Part shown: positions 28,689-34,685 of the stretch, piece by piece
Layout of the letters: every line of letters starts with the position of its first letter
How positions within the stretch are numbered: position 1 is the first letter of the stretch
NCBI RefSeq assembly: GCF_937859915.1
Contig: NZ_CALMAW010000102.1
Span: forward strand, 4,186-38,870
Length of the DNA: 34,685 bases
Reading direction: 5' to 3'
Source of the DNA: an uncultured Sphingomonas sp.
GTDB taxonomy: Bacteria > Pseudomonadota > Alphaproteobacteria > Sphingomonadales > Sphingomonadaceae
Notes under the pieces: generated by a model
The model's database searches: none
What the model saw: the letters and a program-made list of their open reading frames with translations, nothing else
What the model was told of the DNA's origin: nothing
Program-made: the position numbers and the translations under genes

Positions 28689-29692
28689 ACGCCGAGACGC
28701 CGGTAAAGGCGAAGAAGATCAACTTCGCGCAGGCGATCAACCTGGCGATGGACGAGGCAATGGCCGCGGACAAGCGCGTCATCCTGCTCGGCGAGGACAT
28801 TGCCGACGGCCAGGGCGGCGGCGTGTTCACTGCCACCAAGGGCCTGTCGACCAAATATGGGGTCGCGCGCGTCCGCTCGACCCCGATTTCCGAGCAGGCG
28901 ATCGTGGGGGCGGCGGTCGGCGCGGCGATCGTCGGCTATCGGCCGGTCGCCGAGATCATGCTGATGAACTTCATCACGGTCGCGATGGACCAGGTCGTCA
29001 ACCATGCCGCCAAGCTGCGCTTCATGTCGGGCGGCCAGACCAGCGTGCCGCTCACCATCCGCACCGCGACGGGCGCGGGGGTCGGCTTCGGCGGCCAGCA
29101 TTCGGACATGCTCGAGGCGTGGTTCGCGCACGTCCCCGGCCTCAAGGTGGTGACCGCGTCCAATCCCGCCGATGCCAAGGGGCTGCTGCTCGCCTGCATC
29201 CAGGACGACGACCCGTGCATCTTCATCGAGAACACCGCGTCCTACGGCGTGTCGGGCCCGGCGCCCGAGCCGGGCTATGTCGTCCCGCTCGGCAAGGCAA
29301 CGGTCGCCCGCGAGGGCAGCGACGTGACCGTGATCGGCTATGGCGCGGTGATCGGCCATGCGCTCGCGGTCGCCAAGGAGATGGAGGCGGACGGCGTCTC
29401 GGTCGAGGTGATCGATCTGCGCACGATCGCGCCCTATGACGAGGCGGCGGTGCTGGCCTCGGTCGGCAAGACCAAGCGCGCCGTGGTGGTGCACGAGGCG
29501 GTGCGCAAATTCGGCGTCGGTGCCGAGATCAGCGCGCTGATCCACGAACATCTGTTCGACGAACTCAAGGCGCCGGTGCAGCGCGTCGGCTCGGCCTATG
29601 CGCCGGTGCCCTTCTCGCCTGCGCTCGAAAAAGCATATCTCTACAGCCGCGACGACATCGCCGCGGCCATCCACAAGACGATGGGGCGTTAA
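28685..29692 (+). CDS. 2-oxoacid (pyruvate/acetoin-type) dehydrogenase E1 component, beta subunit
   Basis: 335 residues. Family motifs: 'INLAMDEAMAADKRVILLGEDIADGQGG' region at the N-terminus, 'RVRSTPISEQAIVGAAVGAA', 'MSGGQTSVPLTIRTATGAG', 'GQHSDMLEAWFAHVPGLKVV', and the C-terminal 'TVIGYGAVIGHAL' domain that binds E2. It forms the alpha2beta2 E1 with the product of the overlapping gene. A 10-residue lysine-containing lead precedes the conserved start. It ends 1 bp before the lipoyl-protein gene. No E3 (lipoamide dehydrogenase) gene follows, so E3 must come from elsewhere in the genome. Confidence 0.95.
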   Translation: MNAETPVKAKKINFAQAINLAMDEAMAADKRVILLGEDIADGQGGGVFTATKGLSTKYGVARVRSTPISEQAIVGAAVGAAIVGYRPVAEIMLMNFITVAMDQVVNHAAKLRFMSGGQTSVPLTIRTATGAGVGFGGQHSDMLEAWFAHVPGLKVVTASNPADAKGLLLACIQDDDPCIFIENTASYGVSGPAPEPGYVVPLGKATVAREGSDVTVIGYGAVIGHALAVAKEMEADGVSVEVIDLRTIAPYDEAAVLASVGKTKRAVVVHEAVRKFGVGAEISALIHEHLFDELKAPVQRVGSAYAPVPFSPALEKAYLYSRDDIAAAIHKTMGR

Positions 29693-29693
29693 G

Positions 29694-29924
29694 ATGGCGA
29701 CCGAAATCCGCATTCCCAAGATCGGCATCAGCATGACCGAAGCGACGCTCAGCGAGTGGCTCGTCGCCGATGGCGCGGCAGTCGAGGCGGGTACGCCGCT
29801 CTATGCGATCGAAATGGACAAATCGACCAACGAGGTCGACGCGCCCGCCTCGGGCACGCTCAAGATCCTCGGCGAGGTCGGCGAGGTCTATGAAGTCGGC
29901 ACGCTGGTCGCGACGATCGAATAG
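29694..29924 (+). CDS. Free-standing lipoyl-domain protein
   Basis: 76 residues, only one biotinyl/lipoyl domain: 'EIRIPKIGISMTEATLSEWL' opens it, and the lipoylated lysine is Lys43 in 'EMDKSTNEV'. The domain ends with 'EVYEVGTLVATIE'. In most 2-oxoacid dehydrogenases this domain is fused to the N-terminus of E2; here it is a separate gene 1 bp after E1 beta, and the E2 gene further on has no lipoyl domain. It would carry acyl groups between E1 and E2. The start is the ATG at 29694, which gives the complete domain; the frame is open upstream inside E1 beta but without homology. Confidence 0.93.
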   Translation: MATEIRIPKIGISMTEATLSEWLVADGAAVEAGTPLYAIEMDKSTNEVDAPASGTLKILGEVGEVYEVGTLVATIE

Positions 29925-29925
29925 C

Positions 29926-30540
29926 ATGAAGCTCTACACATCTGTCGGCCCCAATCCGCGCGTCGCCCGGATGTTCGCCGCCGAGAAGGGGATCGCGCTC
30001 GACCTGGCCGAGATCGACATTCTGGCCGGCGACAACCGACAGGATTCTTATCTGGCGGTCAATCCGTTCGGCGGAACGCCCGCGCTGGTGCTCGACGACG
30101 GCGCGGTCCTGACCGAAACGACCGCGATCTGCGAATATCTCGACGAGACGGGGCCAGGTCCATCGCTGATCGGCGACACGCCCGAGCGCCGCGCCGAGAC
30201 GCGGATGTGGACGCGGCGGATCGATCTCGGTTTTGCCGAGCCGCTGACGCTCGGCTTCCGCGCAGCGGAGGGGCGCGCGATGTTCGCGCCGCGCGTGATC
30301 GTCGCCGACGAAGCGGCAGCCGACGATCTCAAGGCGATGGCGTTCGCCACGCTCGACCGGCTCGACGCGCACTGTGCCGGCCGCGCGCAGGTGGCGGGCG
30401 ACGCGGTGACGCTTGCCGACATCCTGCTGTTCTGCTTCGTCGAGTTCGCGTTGCTCGTCGGCATGACACCGCTCGCCGGCCGCCCGTGGCTGGCAACCTG
30501 GCATGCGGCGATGGCGGCACGGCCGTCGGCTTCGGCATGA
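29926..30540 (+). CDS. Glutathione S-transferase family protein
   Basis: 204 residues. N-terminal thioredoxin-like domain: 'MKLYTSVGPNPRVARMFAAEKG' type start, cis-Pro in 'GGTPALVLDDG' (44-54), and the glutathione gamma-Glu site 'TETTAICEYLDE' (60-71). The C-terminal helical domain has 'DAVTLADILLFCFVEFA' (161-177) with the conserved N-capping Asp. Ser6 or nearby residues may activate glutathione; no Cys is at that site. It starts 1 bp after the lipoyl gene stop and so lies inside the 2-oxoacid dehydrogenase operon, an odd position. A role in isomerisation (maleylpyruvate/maleylacetoacetate-like), ether cleavage or detoxification is possible. Confidence 0.92.
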   Translation: MKLYTSVGPNPRVARMFAAEKGIALDLAEIDILAGDNRQDSYLAVNPFGGTPALVLDDGAVLTETTAICEYLDETGPGPSLIGDTPERRAETRMWTRRIDLGFAEPLTLGFRAAEGRAMFAPRVIVADEAAADDLKAMAFATLDRLDAHCAGRAQVAGDAVTLADILLFCFVEFALLVGMTPLAGRPWLATWHAAMAARPSASA

Positions 30541-30613
30541 CGCGTCGCCCGGCCGTGCGCGCTATCACTTTCCGGAGGTTGCGCGGCATCCAGGCCCATC
30601 GCTTAGTGACGCG

Positions 30614-31350
30614 ATGACCATCTCTACTGATAGCGACGCGCTCGCCGACCGCCTCGAGGCGCTGGGGCTGCCCCGCGGCTCCTACACCGTCAAGCCGCAC
30701 GACCGCCTGCGCAAGGTGATCGGACCGACAGCGCGCGCGACATCCCGCATTTCCCGCTGACGATGGAGATCGGGCTCGACGCACTGCTCGCCGCACGGGC
30801 TAACCACAATGCCGGCGAGGGTGCGACGAAGCTCTCGGTCAACGACCTCGTCGTCAAGGCGTCGGCGCTGGCGCTGGCGGATGTGCCCGAGGCGAACGTC
30901 AGCTACATGCCCGAGGGAATGCTGCAGCATGCTGCAGCCGATGTTGCGGTCGCGGTCGCGGTCAAGGGCGGTCTGATGACCCCGATCGTGCGTGGCGCCG
31001 ACATCAAGCCGGTCGCGACGATCGCCGCCGAACTGCGCGATCTTGCCGACCGTGCGCAGCGGTTCCGGCTGCAGCCCGACGAATATAGCGGCGGCAGCTT
31101 TACCGTCTCGAATCTCGGCATGTTCGGGGTCGCGAGCTTCGGGTCGATCCTCAACCCGCCGCAGGCGGCGATCCTGTCTGTCGGCGCGGCGCGCAAGCGG
31201 CCGATACTGCGCGACGGTCAGTTGGCGGAAGAGACGTTCATGGCGGTAACGCTGACCTGCGATCACCGCGCGCTCGACGGCGCGATCGGGGCGCGCTGGC
31301 TGCAGGCGTTCCGCGCGCTGATCGAGGCGCCCGAGCGGGTGTTCGCCTGA
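30614..31350 (+). pseudogene. 2-oxoacid dehydrogenase E2 acyltransferase, catalytic domain only, frameshifted
   Basis: Two frames together encode one E2 catalytic domain. The first starts at ATG 30614 and runs to 'KPHDRLRKVI' (codons to 30721), then leaves frame and stops at 30760. The second continues from about 30724 as 'TDSARDIPHFPLTMEIGLDALL' (read in two parts) through 'KLSVNDLVVKASALAL', 'GGSFTVSNLGMFGV' and the active-site 'CDHRALDG' to the stop at 31350. The family pattern 'RKVIARRLTDS' shows that about 10 bases (roughly A-R-R-L) are missing after 'RKVI', which causes the shift. There is no ribosome site before the internal ATG at 30763. There is no lipoyl domain, consistent with the separate lipoyl gene. 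A sequencing error is possible but a 10-base loss is unusual for one. Confidence 0.75.
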
Positions 31351-31856
31351 TGCCCGCGCCGTCGCTGCCCACCTCGCTGCAGGATCTGATCGACCGCGCG
31401 ACGATCGGCGATACGGTTTTCGCCTATGCGACCGGAATCGATCGGCGCGACTGGGCGCTGTATCGCTCGATCTTCGCGGACACGGTCGAATTCGATTTCG
31501 AGACGTGGTCCGGTGTGCCGGCATCGATGATCGCCGCAGACGATTGGGTCGCCTCGGTCCGCGCGACGCTGGCCTGCTTCGATGCGACCGCGCATGTGCT
31601 CACCAATCCGGTGATCACGCTCGCCGACAACGACGCGACGATCGTGCTGCACATGACCGCCACGCATTATCTCGACGGCGAGACGCAGGTGCTCGGCGGC
31701 TATTATTCGCACCGCCTGCTACGCCAGGGCAGCGGATGGAAGATCGTCGGCTGCCGGCTGGTGATCACCTGGGAGCAGGGGGATCGCGCGCTGTTCGAGC
31801 GCGCGAGCCGGCGAGGACCGCGCGCGCGGATCGATGTTGGTATGGAAGGATCGTGA
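31350..31856 (+). CDS. SnoaL-like / NTF2-fold protein, second copy
   Basis: 168 residues. 'LQDLIDRATIGDTVFAYATGIDRRDWALYRSIFADTVEFDF' type opening, then 'DWVASVRATLACFDATAHVLTNPVIT' and 'YYSHRLLRQGSGWKIVGCRL', the typical SnoaL-like layout (helices first, then a curved sheet). Members include ring cyclases, dehydratases (scytalone dehydratase-like) and subunits of Rieske-type oxygenases, so a role on a cyclic intermediate is likely but unspecified. Its ATG overlaps the stop of the E2 frame (TGATG). It begins the rightward SnoaL-SDR-SDR-ACAD-kinase operon, whose genes are all overlapping or very close. Confidence 0.88.
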   Translation: MPAPSLPTSLQDLIDRATIGDTVFAYATGIDRRDWALYRSIFADTVEFDFETWSGVPASMIAADDWVASVRATLACFDATAHVLTNPVITLADNDATIVLHMTATHYLDGETQVLGGYYSHRLLRQGSGWKIVGCRLVITWEQGDRALFERASRRGPRARIDVGMEGS

Positions 31857-31857
31857 G

Positions 31858-32616
31858 ATGAGCGGGCGGTTGCAGGACAAGGTCGCGTTGGTGACCGGTG
31901 GCGCCTCCGGCCTCGGCGAGGCGATCACGCGGCGCTACGTCGCCGAAGGCGCACGCGTCGTCGTCGCCGACATCGACGAGACCGCCGGGATCGCGCTGGT
32001 TGCCGAACTCGGCGCCTCGGCGTCCTTCCTGGCGCTCGACGTGACGCAGGAGGCGGGCTGGATCGCGACCTTCGCAGCGGTCGACGCGTCGCATGGGCGG
32101 CTCGACGTCCTGGTCAACAACGCCGGCATCACCACCGTCGGATCGATCGAGGATCTCGACCTCGCAGGGTTCAGGACGATGCTCGACATCGACCTTGTCG
32201 GCGTGTTCCTCGGCTGCAAGCATGTCGTGCCGCTGATGAAGCGCACCGGCGGATCGGTGATCAACATGTCGTCGATGTGCGGCATCCGCGCCGAGGCCGA
32301 TCTGGTCGGCTACAACGCCGCCAAGGCGGGCGTGACGATGCTGACCAAGTCGGTCGCGCTGCATTATGCGCGCTCGAAATACGGCATGCGCTGCAACTCG
32401 GTGCACCCTGGCGCGGTTCACACCCCGATCCTCGAGAAGGTGATGTCGCAGGTGGCCGAGCCGCAGAAACTCTATGACGGATGGGTGGCGGGCCATCCCA
32501 TCGGTCGCCTCGGCAAGCCCGAGGAGATCGCCGGGCTTGCGGTCTATCTGGCCTCCGACGAAGCCGGCTTCGCGACCGGCGCCGAATTCGTCATCGATGG
32601 CGGCTCTTCACTCTAG
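31858..32616 (+). CDS. Short-chain dehydrogenase/reductase (SDR), hydroxysteroid dehydrogenase-like
   Basis: 252 residues, ATG with GGAAGGA about 8 bases upstream. TGGASGLG (13-20), NNAG (87-90), Ser139, Tyr152, Lys156 (YNAAK), and Asp38 after the second strand (NAD-preferring). The C-terminal 'EFVIDGGSSL' is complete. The overall sequence resembles 3-beta/17-beta and 3-alpha/20-beta hydroxysteroid dehydrogenase type SDRs, a resemblance shared with many alcohol-oxidising SDRs. It starts 1 bp after the SnoaL-like gene and is followed after 8 bp by another SDR. It probably oxidises a ring or side-chain hydroxyl. Confidence 0.93.
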   Translation: MSGRLQDKVALVTGGASGLGEAITRRYVAEGARVVVADIDETAGIALVAELGASASFLALDVTQEAGWIATFAAVDASHGRLDVLVNNAGITTVGSIEDLDLAGFRTMLDIDLVGVFLGCKHVVPLMKRTGGSVINMSSMCGIRAEADLVGYNAAKAGVTMLTKSVALHYARSKYGMRCNSVHPGAVHTPILEKVMSQVAEPQKLYDGWVAGHPIGRLGKPEEIAGLAVYLASDEAGFATGAEFVIDGGSSL

Positions 32617-32624
32617 GATATCGC

Positions 32625-33386
32625 ATGAAACTCGAATCTCTTGCCGCGATCGTCACCGGCGGCGCCTCCGGACTGGGCTGGGCGACCGCGGAAATGCTCG
32701 CCGCCGGCGGCGCGCGGGTGACGATCGTCGATCTTAACGCCGAGGTCGGCGAAGCGCAGGCCGCCAGGATCGGCGGTCTGTTCGTCCGTGCCGACGTCGC
32801 CGACGACGAGAGCGTCGAGGCGGCGATCGCCACCGCCGAGGCCGCGCACGGCATCGCCCGCGTGCTGGTCAATTGCGCGGGTATCGCACCCGCCATCAAG
32901 ACCGTCGGCCGCGACAATGTCGTGCATCCGCTCGCCGCCTTCCGCAAGGCGGTGGAGGTCAATCTGATCGGCAGCTTCAACATGCTGTCCAAATTCGCCG
33001 CCCGGCTGGCGACCGTGGAGCCGATCGGCGAGGAGCGCGGCGTGATCGTCAACACCGCCTCGGTCGCGGCGTTCGACGGGCAGATCGGGCAGATCGCCTA
33101 TGCCGCGTCCAAGGCGGGCGTGGCCGGCATGACGCTACCCGCCGCGCGCGACCTGTCGCAACACAAGATCCGCGTGATGACGATCGCGCCGGGCATCTTC
33201 CTTACCCCGATGCTGATGGGCCTGCCGCAGGCCGCGCAGGACAGCCTGGGTACGCAGGTGCCGCACCCGAGCCGGCTCGGGCGCCCCGAGGAATATGCGC
33301 AGCTGGTCGCGAGCATCATCGCCAATCCGATGCTCAACGGCGACGTGATCCGGCTCGATGGCGCGATCCGGATGGCACCGCGATGA
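32625..33386 (+). CDS. SDR of the 3-hydroxyacyl-CoA dehydrogenase type-2 (HSD10-like) group
   Basis: 253 residues. TGGASGLG (11-18), NCAG (83-86), Ser146, Tyr159 and Lys163 (YAASK). The insert between the fourth strand and the NCAG helix ('IKTVGRDNVVHPLAAFRKAVEVNLIGSFNM', read in parts) and 'GEERGVIVNTASVAAFDGQIGQ' are hallmarks of HSD17B10-like enzymes that oxidise 3-hydroxyacyl-CoA (and steroids) with NAD; Asp36 fits NAD. The C-terminal 'GDVIRLDGAIRMAPR' is also typical. Its stop overlaps the ACAD start (ATGA), so it is coupled to beta-oxidation-type chemistry. Confidence 0.94.
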   Translation: MKLESLAAIVTGGASGLGWATAEMLAAGGARVTIVDLNAEVGEAQAARIGGLFVRADVADDESVEAAIATAEAAHGIARVLVNCAGIAPAIKTVGRDNVVHPLAAFRKAVEVNLIGSFNMLSKFAARLATVEPIGEERGVIVNTASVAAFDGQIGQIAYAASKAGVAGMTLPAARDLSQHKIRVMTIAPGIFLTPMLMGLPQAAQDSLGTQVPHPSRLGRPEEYAQLVASIIANPMLNGDVIRLDGAIRMAPR

Positions 33387-34570
33387 CCGCCGTGGGAGCC
33401 GAACGCGCCGCCGAGATCGCGGCCAAGGTCGAGGCGTTCGTGCGCGCGACAATCATTCCCTATGAGCGCGATCCGCGGCGCGATCATCATGGCCCGAGCG
33501 ACGAGATGGTGTTGGAGATGCGCGAAAAGGCGCGCGCTGCCGGCGTGCTCACTCCGCATATTCTCGCCGACGGCGCGCATCTCTCGCAGCGCGAGACGGC
33601 GCTGGTGCTGCGCAAGTCGGGTCTGTCGCCGTTGGGGCCGCTCGCCTGCAACACTGCGGCGCCCGACGAGGGCAATATGTATCTGCTCGGCAAGGTCGCC
33701 AGCGCGGAGCAGAAGACGCGCTTCCTCGATCCGCTGGTGTCGGGCGCGGCGCGATCGGCCTTTTTCATGACCGAGCCGGCCGAGGATGGCGGCGCGGGCT
33801 CCGACCCCTCGATGATGCAGACGACGTGCCGGCTCGACGGCAATCATTGGGTGATCAACGGGCGCAAGAAGTTCATCACCGGCGCGGAGGGCGCCCGGGT
33901 CGGCATCGTCATGGCCAAGTCCGACGCGACCGACGGCACCGGCGGCGCCTGCCTGTTCCTCGTCGATCTGCCCGATCCGGCGATCCGCACGCTGCGCGTG
34001 ATCGACACGATCGACAGCTCGATGCCGGGTGGCCATGCCGAGATCGCGATCGACGATCTCCGCGTGCCCGCCGACCAGATGCTGGGATCGAGCGGCGAGG
34101 GTTTCAAATATGCCCAGATCCGCCTCTCGCCCGCGCGCTTGTCGCATTGCATGCGCTGGCTCGGCGTCGCGACGCGCGCGCACGAGATCGCCACCGACTA
34201 TGCCTGCCGCCGCCATGCCTTCGGCAAGCCGCTGGTCGATCATGAGGGCGTCGGCTTCATGCTCGCGGACAATCTGATCGATCTCCAGCAGTCCGAACTG
34301 ATCATCGACTGGTGCGCGGACATTCTCGACAGCGGATCGCTGGGCACTGCCGAGAGCTCGATGGCCAAGGTCGCGGTGTCGGACGCGCTGTTTCGCGTCG
34401 CGGATCGCTGCGTCCAGGTGATGGGGGGGACGGGCGTCTCTGGCGACACGATCGTCGAGCAGGCATTCCGCGAGATCCGCGCCTTCCGCATCTATGACGG
34501 GCCGACCGAAGTCCACAAATGGTCGCTCGCCAAGAAGATCAAGCGCGACTGGAAAGCCTTGCAGGGATGA
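33383..34570 (+). CDS. Acyl-CoA dehydrogenase, ACAD10/11-like
   Basis: 395 residues. ACAD motifs 'FFMTEPAEDGGAGSDPS' (about 130-146), 'WVINGRKKFITGA', 'RRHAFGKPLVDHEGV', 'QVMGGTGVSGD' and the C-terminal 'IYDGPTEVH'. Where medium-chain ACADs have the catalytic Glu, this protein has Asp372 in 'YDGP', the form I know from ACAD10/ACAD11 and their bacterial relatives. A partial start of a phosphotransferase-family kinase gene overlaps its end (ATGA). In human ACAD10/11 the same two domains are fused, acting on 4-hydroxyacyl-CoA (phosphorylation, then elimination). The HSD10-like SDR gene overlaps its start. It may act on a hydroxylated acyl-CoA from ring cleavage. Confidence 0.94.
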   Translation: MTAVGAERAAEIAAKVEAFVRATIIPYERDPRRDHHGPSDEMVLEMREKARAAGVLTPHILADGAHLSQRETALVLRKSGLSPLGPLACNTAAPDEGNMYLLGKVASAEQKTRFLDPLVSGAARSAFFMTEPAEDGGAGSDPSMMQTTCRLDGNHWVINGRKKFITGAEGARVGIVMAKSDATDGTGGACLFLVDLPDPAIRTLRVIDTIDSSMPGGHAEIAIDDLRVPADQMLGSSGEGFKYAQIRLSPARLSHCMRWLGVATRAHEIATDYACRRHAFGKPLVDHEGVGFMLADNLIDLQQSELIIDWCADILDSGSLGTAESSMAKVAVSDALFRVADRCVQVMGGTGVSGDTIVEQAFREIRAFRIYDGPTEVHKWSLAKKIKRDWKALQG

Positions 34571-34685
34571 CCGCGGTCGATGGCAGCGGCACGACCGCGG
34601 TCCGCGCGGGTTTCGGCTTTGACCTCGGCCGCCTCACCGATTGGATGACCGCGCATGTCGACGGCTTCGCGGGGCCGATCACGGT
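34567..34685 (+). CDS. Phosphotransferase (APH-like kinase) family protein, 5' end only
   Basis: 39 codons are visible before the right edge; the frame stays open. The start overlaps the ACAD stop (ATGA). After a variable lead, the segment 'FDLGRLTDWMTAHVDGFAGPIT' (given as lead plus first helix) matches the beginning of aminoglycoside-phosphotransferase-like proteins of the ACAD10/11 kinase type, which typically continue with a Gly-rich 'GGQSNPTY' loop that lies outside the window. The family phosphorylates hydroxyl groups of acyl-CoA or other small molecules. The identification rests on about 22 residues plus the neighbouring ACAD. Confidence 0.7.
   Translation, partial: MTAVDGSGTTAVRAGFGFDLGRLTDWMTAHVDGFAGPIT

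Noticed and set aside
30763-31350. The second E2 frame as an independent gene starting at the ATG at 30763
   Set aside because: Without the upstream part the acyltransferase domain lacks its first conserved segment, and no ribosome site precedes this ATG; the upstream frame clearly encodes the missing start.
1-34685. Mobile elements, CRISPR arrays, tRNA or rRNA genes
   Set aside because: I found no transposase or integrase-like protein, no regular direct-repeat array, and no stretch with tRNA or rRNA features, although faint or short ones could be missed by eye.

Overview
The window looks like an accessory catabolic gene cluster from a high-GC alphaproteobacterium, most likely a sphingomonad. 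The reasons are the strong G/C third-position bias, a large TonB-dependent receptor beside oxygenase genes, and the mix of short-chain dehydrogenases (SDR), acyl-CoA dehydrogenases (ACAD), cytochrome P450, Rieske oxygenase, ThuA and SnoaL-like genes. Placement is inference; there is no rRNA, tRNA, IS element, phage gene or CRISPR array that I can see.

Layout. Bases 1-2040: end of a membrane protein gene, a secreted beta-propeller protein, and a patch of small ORFs with weaker codon bias. 2041-10014: crotonase and P450 facing left, two SDRs facing right, then SnoaL-like, Old Yellow Enzyme (OYE) and one ACAD facing left, and a second ACAD facing right. 10027-13297 (all leftward): thiolase, DUF35 protein, LuxR-type regulator, ThuA-like protein. 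13472-19754: SDR plus acyl-CoA synthetase, two divergent SDRs, two divergent zinc-free medium-chain reductases. 19819-25583 (leftward): second ThuA, TonB-dependent receptor, second crotonase, Rieske oxygenase. 25777-31350 (rightward): TetR regulator, iron-type alcohol dehydrogenase, then a 2-oxoacid dehydrogenase set (E1 alpha, E1 beta, free lipoyl protein, a glutathione transferase, and a catalytic E2 that is frameshifted). 31350-34685: SnoaL-like protein, two SDRs, a third ACAD, and the start of a phosphotransferase-family kinase.

How the genes may work together (inference). The receptor imports a poorly soluble cyclic substrate. The P450, Rieske oxygenase, OYE, SDRs and reductases oxidise and reduce its ring(s). 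The acyl-CoA synthetase, the paired ACADs, the crotonases and the thiolase/DUF35 pair then shorten CoA-activated chains or ring-opened products. The ACAD-pair + thiolase + DUF35 + P450 set recalls the steroid side-chain (igr) locus of mycobacteria, but no MaoC hydratase is present. The right end (SDR, ACAD, kinase) recalls 4-hydroxyacyl-CoA modules (human ACAD10/11; Pseudomonas lva genes). Substrate identity cannot be read from the sequence; steroid-like or terpenoid compounds are the best guess.

The most novel signal is regulatory. Four promoter gaps (near 4122, 8806, 11633 and 13360) carry closely related 16-bp sites of the CT-N12-AG form typical of LuxR-family operators. They share a CTARC half and a TTT core, and weaker versions lie in other promoter gaps. 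The only LuxR-type gene in the window lies among them, so I propose it controls a cluster-wide regulon.
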